From contig CANTUZ010000003.1 of the NCBI GenBank assembly GCA_947846985.1, positions 97,672,704 through 97,736,703 on the forward strand: a DNA stretch of 64,000 nucleotides, given 5' to 3'. The notes beneath the pieces were generated by a model, which was not told where the DNA came from, did not search any database, and was given only the letters and a program-made list of their open reading frames with translations. This document shows positions 32,496 to 44,622 of this stretch, piece after piece; position 1 is the first letter of the stretch, and each line of letters starts with the position of its first letter. Both the position numbers and the translations under genes were made by a program. This DNA is from Fratercula arctica. Taxonomy: Eukaryota; Chordata; Aves; Charadriiformes; Alcidae.

Positions 32496-35389
32496 AATTC
32501 ACAAGTCATCATGTAGTTTTAAATGTGGACTTCAGTTTCACTCGGCACCTTTGCCTGCTTGCTGGATAATATGTTTCATTTTCTGTCCATCCATTATTAA
32601 AAGCTGATCTACTCATGCTTTTCTAGAAAAAAAACTCTGATGGATCATGACCAATGACACAAAGCATCCATAAAGAAGGTGAAACAGGATCAGCAAAGGC
32701 ATCAGGGTACCCAGGGATGCTTTTAACCCTGTTCATTAAAAACACACAAATCTGCTTTCAGGAGATTTGATAAACATTGATTTTGCTCATAGAGAGCAAA
32801 AGATAAAAAAGCAGCCCCCCCTCCTCTTTTTCTGCAAAATGAAAGGAACTGATGTAATTGTTCTAAATTCAGCACAATGAAGTGCTATCGGACCAGTGCC
32901 AGCAGTGTATTTCCTGCCAGCGTCTGCTCCTCCAATCAGTTTAATTATGAGCAATTGTTTGGGTTGTGCTGCGAAGAAATATTAGAGAATGGAAAAAAGA
33001 ACATACTTCAGGTCATTATTTTGCAACTGATTCATGGTTTGGCAGCAACCATTAACTAGATTTTATGCTTTACAACACTGTAATAGTATCAGCATGGATC
33101 AACCTTGCCATATAAGCACATACAGCACAAATCCACCGTTTATTTTGACAAGGTTCTAGCTGAAGCATTTGAAAAATGCTGAAATAACATCAGCTATTGG
33201 CTAGAATTTTTGGTTAATCGTGTGCCTGCTCTTATCCAAGGGATCTAAGCAGGCAATGAAAAAAAAAACGGCTATCGTTAATGCCTCCTATGTTTATCTG
33301 TCATGTCAAATTTTGATGATGATTTTTCTTGTGCTTGACACACATCTCATGTCTTGCTGCTACATGCAGAGGCATTTTGTAATCCTAGACCAGTTCTTTT
33401 TGGAGAGGGCAGACTGGGGGAAGACGGTTCTTTCCCCAGCATGCAGGATTGCTCTCCTTCTGACAGTTTGCTTTCCTTGGGATGCTGAAGACTTCATCGA
33501 GCTAAACGGATTGCTCAGGAAGTGAATCCTGATTAAAGTGCCCCTCAGCTTGCGTGGAACGGTTTCAATGTAGACTAGACAGGGTGGTTACCAAGGCAGT
33601 GCTTCTGTGCTGAATGGTCTTAGCGTGGGGTTCTTGCAGGACAAATCCCAAAATGCCAATTAGCGCTGCTCGGCAGCCTGGTCAGCCGCCAGGACAGGAG
33701 CCAGCTGGGCACAGCACTCGGCTCTGGAAGGGAGGAGGTCTTCATGTTGCAGAGGCTCGTGTAGCCACCCTTGGTGTCTTTCCTCTGCAAGCAGAGGATT
33801 TTAGATTTCAGGCATTGTCAGATAATATTTATCAGCAAACTAGAAAAAAAAAAAAAATCCCTTGGAACACAGAAAACTAAGAATTTATAACACCTGTGGC
33901 AAGTGTTAGTTTTCAGGGGTTCGTGCCTAAATCTGATATATGGCATGCCGCAACGGCGTGATCCCTCCAGGAATGTAACATAAACTAGCCTGATCTGGAT
34001 CCTGTTCCAGCAGAAAACAAAAGATGCCCTTGTTTTCAGATTTGCTAATGGAAAATATTCTTTTTTCCCCAATCTAGTGTGACTTGTGTACACTCCTATG
34101 TTTTCTGATACCAGAATGAATCTTGGATAACTAGCACATCTCTCCTTGCACCGAGTAATATGGGATTAAAGCAAATAAATTGGGTAAATGCTGCAGGTGG
34201 CATTTTACATCTCTGCCAGGTTCTGCAGTCTTTATATTAAGCATGTTTCTTAGATGCAGTTTAAGCCTGCAAAGTTCAAGGGGTACAAGGATCCAGCTGT
34301 TTGTAAAAACAGGGGGATCCAGCTGCAAATCATCCAAGACTTGGGCTGCTCCGATTCTGCTGTTAAAATATGAGCAATGGTAATCTCTGGCAGTGAAGTT
34401 CTGAATTTCAACAGAGTTCAGAAATAATAGTTAGAGGAGCTGAAGTTCTGTGCTTGGATCCCATGTTTAGTACTTTTGTGTATTGGCTTAGCCTGGAGAT
34501 CATTTAAAATGGAAGAGAACATATTTTGCTGCACCCCAGTTACCTAAGTGTGGCTGGGAAAACCATTTTCCATTAGGAAGCTTTGTTTCCTGCAAATACA
34601 AAATCCTTCCCTTCTTGTGGAGAAGTTACAGAAGGAGCAGCAATGCTGGTTGCTGCAGGAAACAGAGACTGGGGCAATGAAACTGATGTTTGGAAAAGCA
34701 GGATCAAAAGCATAATGGGACATAAAGAGATAAGACCATGTGATGTGTTGTAGATGTTACCATGGAAGAGTAGAGATTAAAATCGCACTATCCTAGGTTA
34801 ATTTAATAGAATAAAACCATGAAAAATGATTTTATTCTAGCCACTGACATAGCTAATGAGTAAGGGCAGAGGTGGGTCTCATAAAGAAATTTCCATTACC
34901 ACCAATGTTTTTAAGCACTGTATTTTGACAACAGTCTAAAAATAAAATTAGTTATATTGCCAGATTTATAACTGTTTTATTTTTTCCAGCTTAGAGTTCT
35001 TAGAGTTACTCAGAAAAGTGTAGTTGATTTGAGAGTGTGGCTATGATTTGCTCTGCCACTGTTGCCTCCTTCTGCTGTACCTTCAGGAATGGTAGAAATA
35101 AGAAGAGAACATATCTGGGCCTTTTACCAGCTTTGTTATACTGCTTAACGTTCCTTGCTGATTGTAAGCTTTATGCCTCATGGGAAGCTGCCCCCCTGAC
35201 ATCCTCTGGCTGTTCAGTGATGAATCTCATCTTTCATTGTACTGCCTCTTTTTCTATACCATTTATGAATGCACTGGAAGGCGCAGTTCCCTACAGGAAC
35301 ATAACCTCCATTGTGAAAGCTGGTTTTCATTTCTACCTTTTCTCCTCCCACCCTTAAAAACATTGTTTTATAAAAGATCTCCCCTTAAT
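32496..35389. other. Intergenic sequence
   Basis: No gene recognised. The part at about 35,050-35,389 may be a further degraded piece of the neighbouring LINE relic. An A run lies at about 33843-33856. Confidence 0.6.
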
Positions 35390-35660
35390 ACCAGCCTTAT
35401 TTTATTAGGGGTCCTTGGGAAGAACCTTGTTCAAAGCTTTTTGGAAATCCAAGAAAAGTATTTCAGGTATATCACCCTTGCAGTGACTCCGGTAGTTCGC
35501 TGAGACGTGACTTCCTTCTTTTCAAGGAACACTTCTCCGCAAGCTACTATGTTGGGCAGCGTCTGCTGCTTCTATTTCTTGCTATAGTTTCTACCAGTTT
35601 CTCAAGTCCAGAGGTCAAATTTATTGGGTAGTGACTCTTCAAGTCACATAGATCTCTTTA
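35390..35660 (-). mobile_element. Ancient CR1/L3-like LINE reverse-transcriptase relic, minus strand
   Basis: Read on the minus strand, 35,640-35,570 encodes INLTSGLEKLVETIARN, matching the CR1-family block VSLTSxxGKLVETI. Further on, near 35,455-35,420, it encodes LGFPKSFEQGS, matching the LDFSKAFDTVS block. Order and spacing are right for the RT palm/fingers region. Frames are broken and similarity is limited to these blocks, so this is an old insertion. Confidence 0.65.
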
Positions 35661-38600
35661 AAACAAAGCTGGAGTTGGGTGTTACTACCAAGGAACAGTT
35701 TTAGTCTCTATATAGCATCTCCCAATGAAGATTGATATGTCCTTTGCATATAGCTTAGTATATAGATGAACTGGAGCATATACAGTGCATGGCAGGAATT
35801 AGACGCCCGCTGGGAGTCACCAGCTGTGTTTATGTCAGTGAGTTACACAGTGCCTGAGCACTGGTACCCAGTCCCATCCACAGCATTCAGCTGTTGGAAA
35901 GGTCTCTGGCATGGTTTTGGCCTGAACCAACTTCCGCCCTCATAAGCAATTCCTGGGCACAGTTTGGGATTTGGGAGCAGCCCTCATCCCATGCTAATAG
36001 CTGTTTGGGATGCAGTCCCCCTGTTTTGGAGAGTGGATTTAGTGGCAGGGATGTGACTTGCACCATGGTGTCTGGCTCGAGTGTTGGGGAATGGTCCCAG
36101 TTCTGGTCAGCCTACAGCTGTAACCACGATGCTCAGCATGTCGTGATGGGGACTCTGCTAGGTACCAGCCTACAACTGCTCTCGGGTGAAAGGTTTTATC
36201 TATTTATTAAATTTCTTTCAGAAGCACGTCTCAGAAGATCCCAGCCCATCTCTCATCAGCCGCTGAGTGAGCTATAGTTTATTTGCACAGCCTTATTTAT
36301 ACTCCACCTGGAGACCTGCGCTGGTTTTCTTCCATCTCCATATGCTGAATTCCCCTGAAAACCTGCCACGAGGCAGTGCCCGTCTGCACGTGTAACAGCT
36401 CCCATGGCTCATCGGCTTATTTTCCCTTGTCCCATATAAGGTGCCCGCGCTCCTCCGGCAGCGCCGGCTGCGTGCATGCCCTCCTCAGCTGGGGGCCACA
36501 CATGTTTTGGATTTGCGAGTTGGTATCTTCAGCCTGATTTTTATTTTTTTTTTCCCCTCCTTCGTTCGGTCTCATCACAGAGCTCTTGGTTCTGCCCGGC
36601 TGCGCCGGGCTGAGCGCTCCCATCCCATGCAGTGCTTGTGCACAGCGAGCACAGACAGGGGCCTTCAGAAGTGCTCCCATCTTTTGGACCTTGTTCATTT
36701 TTCTGACAGTTAAGTGCCACTCACGTTCATGGTGTTACTATTTCATGGCACCCACTGATGTAAATCTCCTGTAATCTTTTAAAGAGCCTTTATTTCATGG
36801 TGAGAATCCCTAGTTTCACCTGATTTTCATGTATTTAAAGCAGACAAAAGTCTTTGGAGGCACGCTGATACTTTCTCTTGGTCTTCCCCCCTGTCGTTTT
36901 CCCCACCGCCACCCAGCGAACGAGCTCACCTGCTGACGGTGGTCTTCTACAAGGGGGTCTCTAACAACGTTCATACGGCAGAAAGCAGCATAACAACCTT
37001 CACAGGCCTCTGCAGGCTGGTCCATTCCACCCAGCCTATTTGCCTAAAGTTAGTGAGATCTAAACTCCAGGGAGATATCCCAGCCCAGCAGCACCATGGC
37101 TCTGGCTGTGCCTGGCCAGCTTGTACAGCCCAAAAGGACGATTAATTGACTCGGGCTGGCAGCATTAAGCTGCCACTGAGACCCAAACTAATATATCTGT
37201 GCAGCCCATTGGCCTTACAATACAAAATCAAAAGCTTCTCTGTTTTCATATCCTGCCTCTGACACCGGCCAACAGCTGATGCTTTGGCTAATGATGTTTA
37301 TACCCAGCCCATCTTGCTGAGCATCACCCTTGGTATTGCTAAAATGACAATCTCCTGTGCAGTACGTATATGTACACTTACAGACAGTGTAAGAAACTCT
37401 CTGGGTACTGCTATAATATGAATGATTTCAAGCTGGCATTTATTGCAAATTATCAGTTTCCATTTTTTTTTCACCCTCAAGAATTTTGATTGTGCCTTTA
37501 GAGTTGTCTTCCTGGATCTCTCAATTCATCTCTCACCTCAAGCTGTCGGCTGGAGTGTAAACTCTGCAAGAAGGACTGGCTTTGCAGCTTTGTGTGTATT
37601 TTTAGTGTTTCAAAATTCCCTAGTTTTATATTTCTTTGTTGGTCAGGCTACATTACTCTGCAAATCTATAAATAGAGACAAAAACTTTTTAGGTCTCTCA
37701 AATGTTCTTATCAGAAAAAAATATGTATTACTATATAAATAGTAAAAACCTAGTTCATTCTTTTTCTAATTATAGAGCCATTTTCCACAAGCAAAGCAAT
37801 GGAAATACTTGTCTGAAGGAAGCTTATGTTTTTGCTTTTGGGGGTTATTGGCTTTTGATTCAAATTCAGCTTCTACCATTTGGTTCATTTTCCTCGTTTG
37901 CCTCATGAGAGGAATTCTCCCATTGTTTGCAACCTGCTGTCTGGCTGAATATGTGAAAAATGTGAAGATAGGGAGTTTTATGGGATCGCTAACACACTGT
38001 ATTTTTGATAGGGACTTTTCTTCACAAATGTAGATTTAATTCCTTTTTTTTTTTTTCTTATATCTGTTTTTTTTTTAAGTTCATGCCTTCACTCTGTATC
38101 GACTCGCCTTGTTCTGCTGTGGTTCCTGTCGAAGCTGAAAAATCTCCAGCATTACAAAAATTAAATGCTGTATCTTTCAGATGCTAAGTGCAGATGCAAG
38201 TCCTCTAACTATTCCTCAAGCAGTCCAAGATGGTTGTGGTTAAATTCTGTTATTTCTATTGTCCCTATTCAAAGATGCTAAGGGAATCCTGCCCTGCCCT
38301 GGGTATGCTGTACTTGTTCCATGCAGTTTCCAACAAGGTGTTGGTTTGTCTACGTGGATGTCACAGCTGGTGGGCAATCCAACCTTCCTGTCAGAAGCAT
38401 CTTCTAAGCACAAATTCACTGGTCATGCAGACAAACCTGAGAAATCTGCATCCTTGACAGACTTTGCCACTTTTCTCTTGGCATCCAAAAGACTGAGGGA
38501 TGCTACACCAAGAAAAGAGTCTTGTGATGGTGAAGGGTCACCACCCCTGGCTGATGGGACTGCTATATCCCCCTCTGCTGGAATCAGACTGTGGTGTTGT

Positions 38601-39056
38601 TGGACCAAGGATCTGAAAGAAGTCTACTCTTGGAGTTAAAAAAGAAAAATAGAGCTTAAGGGAAATAAAATTTGTACTTACAAATTTCAACAGCTGATTA
38701 TTACTTATTGGCCACTACAAAGTCTAGAAAACCACTACCTGTTTAATGCTGCTCTGTGTTCAGCAAATGACCTAATGCTGTGCTACTTCTGCAGTAATTC
38801 TGCTGCTGTTTCTAATGATATTGCATGGGGAATGATTTTCTACCACAGTACCACGGGTGTCACAGATATTCTGCTAAACATTATTTAGATACTAATTACT
38901 GGTAAAAACAATACGGAGTACTGGGAATGAGGCGAGATGCTTGTAGGAGTTTGGAGATTTTTCTGCCTTAGCTACCTCACTCCAAAGAAGAATTCTTCCT
39001 TGTAGGAATTTAAAAGTAAGTAATGTGAAACTTTGTCAAGCCAAAAAAATACCTGG

Positions 39057-39087
<31 letters not shown>

Positions 39088-42000
39088 AAGGCCACTAGCC
39101 TGCTTGAAGCAGAAAATGCCCTGTCCTTGCTGTTCTTCAGAAAAACTGCAATTTAGGCTGTGCAGCAGGGTGAGCTGTGGAAAAAGAGTAACTGCTATGA
39201 ATGGCCATGAAGGGTAGAGAATGGTTAAAAAATAGACCATGGGGGAAGTGGACAATGTAGCTGGTGTCTCAAAGCCTCTCACAAGGCTGAAGGTCAAGAG
39301 CTGTAAAGAAGCCCAGTCAGTAAAGTAGGTTAGCTTGACAGAAGCATCCATAGATGGTAATGAAAGGAAGCAATTAGACCAGCTTCTCCCATGGTATGCT
39401 GATGTGTTTTCCAAGAACAACGAAGAATTTGGATGACAGGATTGAGTGCAATACTGCTCTGTGCTAAACCACTGACGGCTCCTGGGAAGCAGCGCTTATG
39501 CTGGCTGCCCTACCACTGAGGAGCTGGGTAGAAATGTTAAATTACAGGCTGGGGAATGGTCTGACTGTGCATCCTACAGTGCTGTTGGCATCCTTGCTTA
39601 TCTAGGCAGCTCTGTGTTCATGGGTGGTTTCAATTTTTGCTATTGATACGCTTACTCCCTTTGAAGGAGCTTGTTAGCACAGGTACAGCGGCACCACCAG
39701 CAGCTCTCAGGATCTCTTTTGGCCCAGAAGTGGATCAGCTACCTGCATGTTGTGCCTGCACCAGATACCAACCCCTAAGTGGGCTGAGGGCCAGAGCTTC
39801 CCAGGCATTGCTTCCCACCCCTGGGGGAGAATGGCTGGAAGCCTGCTGAGGTGTGCACCGAACCCTCTCCTCTGCAGGCAGTGCTCATCACCCTGTCCAT
39901 ACCTTGGCTGCTGCCTGCAGAGCCAGGGATTGTCCCATTAACACAGTTCCAGCACTCTGGAGGCACTGCCAGACTTGCGTGGGCCACACACACCCCTACG
40001 TGCTGCTGGAGGAGTCGGCTCCGGCTCGGGGCTGGCTGTGCTGAGCCCTGCCAGCTCCCCAAGCCATTTCAGTCTCTATGCAACACATTCCTTTTCCCTC
40101 TTCCTTCTACCCAGACATACACTTTTCATTCTTCTGAGAAGCCCCTCATTTCCTTGGAAGAAACTTATTTTAATTATGTAAAATCTCAGACGAGACTTGA
40201 TGCTACATGCCGACTACAGGAAGTTTAATCTCCAGCCTGTTCAACACAGATACCCGCCTCTCTGTGTGGTAAGCACCCCAAATTCAATTTGAAGGAAAAA
40301 GATTTTTTTTTTTTCTTTTTTCCTTTGTTTGCTCGGTTTTGTTTTCTTTTGTTGATTTTGTTAACTCATTAGGTTCTGTTAGGTTCAGTTAAGAATTTAA
40401 ACACTGCTCCTTGTGTCAACCTCCGGATGATTGCAAGTCTCCTGACTTAGGTGCAAGACCTAGGTGGGTTCTCCATGCAGTGCTCCCCGCAGGCTAACCT
40501 CTGTTCTGATTTTGGAAGATCTTTGTATCTTTTGCATGAACTTCACGTAATTTCTCTAAAATGTGGAAGAAACAGCTCAGGTTAGGAGAGAAGATTGTAA
40601 AGCTTGTAAGTGAGCCAGTTTCTAAATCTGGAGTGCAAAGGTATGGAATGTTTTAAAAGCAGAAATCTAACCCGCTCCTGGAGTACGCTGGTACAAGCCA
40701 GTTGTTAGAGAGTGTTGATGTTAATGGTGTGACTAATGCAGGTACATGCTTCTCCCTCCCACAAGGACCTTTCCTCAGTGTTCGTTAACCCACCTGTTCG
40801 CTAATTCTAAACATTGACTCAGGCTCCTCATTAATCTCCACTTAGAAATGTGACCAAGAACAGAAAGACCATAAATGGGGACAAGACCAGAAAGAATGTA
40901 GCACAGATATTGAAGAAACCAAGAAGAAAAGAGACACATGGTGAATGAGAAGATAGAGAAGCTTATGCTTTTGGTGCAAAGTCTCAAAAAATTTGGCTGG
41001 CAGGTGGAAGCAGTTCAATGAGAGGGCTGCCTTTTCACAAAGGAAAATGAAGATACTTTAGGAAATGAAATGTAGGTAATTTTCTGAGTGTTGCATAGTT
41101 AGTCGCAGGAGATATGTTTGATGGCCTATGTATTGCAAGGAAGAGCAGGTTGGTTATTGGGTGTTGTTATGCAGATTCTGCCCACTAAGAGGAAAATTTT
41201 GGAGATGGGTCAGGAGAGGAAGAAGAACCAAGAAAGGGAGAAACCTTAAAAGTTTTTACTATAGAGCTTGCCAGGTTGATACAAACATGCAGTCCTGGGG
41301 GGATGATGACGCCAGATTGTATGAGTCAGACACTGCCCTGAGAAAAAATTTGGTAGGCAATCATAAATGAAGCTTAAAAGGTGCAATTGGATGCTAAATT
41401 TCATGCCAAACTGGAACAAACAGAAGAACTGCAAGCTCTGGAGGACTTTTTGCATATCTTGGTATTGAAGAAAGGTAACTGAGATGTTAATCAGTGAAGA
41501 CTTTTTGTGGATCCTGCCACAGAGTCCACTAGATAATTAGGCAGAGCAAATAATTATTCAGTCCTAAACCAAGCATTATACTATTTTCTTCCCTGTTACA
41601 GTTATAGTGGCAGTTGTTTCATAATCTTAAGTTTTTCTTCACAAAGTTAGGAAACTTAAGACATATGTCCCAACACACACTTGTGTGTGTATAAATAATT
41701 TTATTTGTATTTCTTCCCTCTTAGTTTTTCCATTGGTATAATTTTTAACAATGGATCAAGAAGTAATGTAGTCGTCAAGAAGTAATTTTAATTTAAAAAA
41801 AAACAAACCCAACAACAAAACTCCCAAAAACTGCTGTAATGGCAACAGAAATAACCACTCATGGTTGCCACTCATGATGTATTGAAAAAGTTATGCTAGA
41901 GCATTGCACATATCACTCTGAGTCAACTTAAATTTGCTGTCAAGTCTGTATCATCTAGTAAGAGATAACACCTCTTCTCCCAAGTCTATGCTGGCATCTG

Positions 42001-42274
42001 GCCTGGTTTGCTACACAGACCCATCAGACTCCTGCCTTGGGAGCCTGTGCTACACTCCTCAACTCTCTTGGTAACATCCCAAGTTGTATTTTTCCCTGGT
42101 GAAAGCCTGGAGGATGGGGGGTGGGGAGAGGGGGAAGTTAAAAACTACAAGTCCAGCACTGAGATGTAATGTCAGGAGTGCTGTATAACGAGGTCTTTTG
42201 AAGTAACTATCATAGTATTTAACATATTGGTGAAGTTTCAGATGTGATTCTGTGGACACTGCACTTTCAAGAAA
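35661..42274. other. Intergenic sequence
   Basis: No gene recognised in this 6.6-kb stretch. Features seen are an A26 run at 39064-39089, a T-rich stretch at about 38045-38077 and G-rich runs at 42115-42134. Open frames such as 35894-36277, 38259-38639 and 39851-40228 (+ strand) have no recognisable domains. Confidence 0.6.
39064..39089 (+). repeat. Poly-A tract (A26)
   Basis: An uninterrupted run of about 26 A. No retrotransposon body was recognised upstream, so it may be a simple repeat or the tail of an unrecognised retroposed sequence. Confidence 0.9.
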
Positions 42275-42600
42275 GATGTGGACTAGTTGGACAGAGTCCA
42301 GAAGCAAGCAAAAAGAATGACAGAGGTTTAAAATACCGTGGCCTATGAGTTGAAGGCACTGGTGTTGTTTAGTCTAGAGTAAAGAAGACTGAGGGGCGGC
42401 GTGATAACAGTGTTTGTTAAATTATTTTAAAGGATGCTCCGAGGGGAAAGGGAATAAATTATTTGTTCCAGTGGGGAAAGCGCAAGAAGCAATGGTCGTG
42501 AATAGCAGTAAGGGAGATTTCTGTTACACTTTGAGGAAAAATGAACTTTTCTAATAGTATGGATAGCCAAGTACTGGAGGTTCTTGTAAGCAGAAGTAGG
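42275..42600 (+). mobile_element. CR1 LINE fragment, highly diverged, plus strand
   Basis: GTGGACTAGTTGGACAGAGT followed by CCAGAAGCAAGCAAAAAGAA parallels the CR1 sequence coding LLERVQxRATKMI. TTTAGTCTAGAGTAAAGAAG and ACTGAGGGGCGGCGTGATAA correspond to [12 protein letters not shown]. The remainder aligns loosely to the RT C-terminus. It is full of stops and is an old copy. Confidence 0.65.
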
Positions 42601-44567
42601 AGGTGGTAGGAGGAGCTCATTATCAGAATTCTGTAAAATGAATATCTATACATACATACTATGTATATAAAAATACAAAAATCCCAAGTTTGACTGGAAG
42701 GATTTAGTTTAGTGGTGAGCTGCGTAATCTCTTACGGACACTTGAGGATGACCGTTCTTCCACCATGGCATGAACAGAGCTAATGAGGAAAAGGCAGAAG
42801 CTGTTGCTTGTCCCGTGTAGGTGGTTTCAGTCACTCAGGGAGCAACACCTGGATTTTGGTAATGCAGAAGAGGGGCTCTAGGGCTTTGCAAAAGGAGGCA
42901 CCTAAAGGCAGGCCTTGGGTTGCAGGTAGGCATAAGTTCTGTGGGTGCTGCTGGTCAGATGCTGCTGTTCAAGATAGAAATGACCTTGCCTTGAAGCTTT
43001 CAAGGCGGTTTCTGGACTCCAGCTTCTTTCTCTTTTCTTCTCTTCTCCAAGTGCTTCTTTGTGCTCATGTCAGGGCACCTGAGTCCCGTGAACTGAAGGA
43101 CCCTGTCCTACTTATGCGTATTTGCCTGCCTGCCTGCCTTTTGGCTTTCATTGATATCCCTTGGGCAGCAAAGAGCACGTGGGCCACCTCCACCCCTTTC
43201 CAGGCTCCAGGTCCTCTAATCAGCATTTCATGCCATGGATATTTCTCTTTAATCTATATACTTTCAGTGCTTGATGTAGTTTTGCTACTTACGGTCTGTT
43301 TACAGTCTGGGCAGTCCTGATGTCCCACAGTCCCCAGAATATCTCCTTGTAAACTTTCTGCCTTCCTTAAGAATTATCCTGAAATCCATATGCACAGGAT
43401 GGCAGCCAGAGGCTGGTGGAACTGCTTTAACGTGTGAGCTTATCTGCCTCATTAAATAACCAGGAGAAGCTGGCTGCAACTTTCCTTCAAAAAGCTCAGT
43501 CATACCAACAGCAGAAGATTAGGGTATAAATAATCCATTTGGCAGGGTTAATACAAAAATACCTCTCTGTTGCTCAGCACTTGTTTTTCATCCATTTTCT
43601 TAGTTACGCTGCCTCACTGCCTCTGGCACCCACTAGGCGGTTTCTATTTTGGGAAGCTCCCTGAGTGACTGCTCTCAGGGGACCATAAGGTTATGGGGCT
43701 TTCTTTTAAAACTAAAATTTGTTCCTGTGCCCGTGGCATGGTAAATGAACAGAGATCCCATTCACCAGCTGCACTTTGAAGTCACACACGTCTGATAAAG
43801 CAGGTCTAAGCAGCTAAGACTATATGTCACATGAGGTAGGTGCACCAGCAGCTCCTCTCCTTCCTCGCAAGTGCCTTCTAGCTCTCTGAGAACCTCAGTC
43901 TCTAAATCTCCCCCTAAGGTTGTGTGTGCTCCCCGGAGTTTTGTTCTCTAAGCCTCAGGGATCAGTACAAATTTAAGGAATGAAGCTTTCCTTCTTTTCT
44001 TCCCTCCGGGTCCTGGGAGCCCGCCCTGGCCATCTGGCCGCATGCCTCATGGCTTTTAGCCCCAGCAAGGGGCCGAGACAAAGGAGCCATTATGCAGTTC
44101 AGACTGGGAGCCCCCACAAAAGCGGTTAGATAGTCGTCTCTATCTCCCTCCCTCCTGGAGACCCCGGGCCATCGTTTAGCACATGAACCCCCCTCGGAGC
44201 TGGCACTGTGTCCTGCTTCTCCCCTCACCATTCTGTGGGGCCTCCGGCTTCTTGGTTTCCGGCGCATACCCATGTTATTTGTCCCAGCTGCAAGGTGCCT
44301 CCCTCCCAGCCATCATTCACTCCCTCACTTGGCAAGCTGCTCTTCTGGTCCCCAGCTGCAGCTTTTGCCACTGCTGCGTATAATTCAGGAAAAGGAGCCC
44401 AGAGCAGGAAGGTGCTGCTCTACCAGGGCAGGAGCCCTGGCTGTCTCCCAGACCACGCTGTCCTTGGGCTTAATCGCTCACTGCAGGAAAAGAGGATAAA
44501 CCACCCTTGTGCTACCTTTGATAATATTTCTTGTTTTGTTTTCTACAACCACAGTTACAGCCCATGG
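42601..44567. other. Intergenic sequence with GC-richer patches
   Basis: No gene recognised. A 170-codon open frame at 42808-43320 starts with TTG and has no recognisable domain. A GC-rich block at about 44,000-44,300 has overlapping frames on both strands (43962-44273 minus, 44208-44612 plus), none recognised. CCTG repeats (about 3 units) lie near 43,124-43,138. Confidence 0.6.
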
Positions 44568-44622
44568 TGGGGGGCTGGAACTAGACGATCTGTAAGGTCC
44601 CTTCCAACCTAAACCATTCTAC
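44568..44622 (+). mobile_element. CR1 LINE 3'-terminal fragment, plus strand
   Basis: GGCTGGAACTAGACGATCTG TAAGGTCCCTTCCAACCTAA and the end CCATTCTA match the CR1 3'UTR terminus. Only about 55 bp remain. Confidence 0.8.

Noticed and set aside
39010..39420. 136-codon minus-strand open frame
   Set aside because: It contains a Phe run coded by the A26/T26 homopolymer and has no recognisable features.
42808..43320. 170-codon open frame, longest outside DST and CR1 on the + strand
   Set aside because: It starts at TTG, has low-complexity Leu-rich content, no recognisable domain, and no splice or promoter context. A chance frame in a GC-richer patch is more likely.
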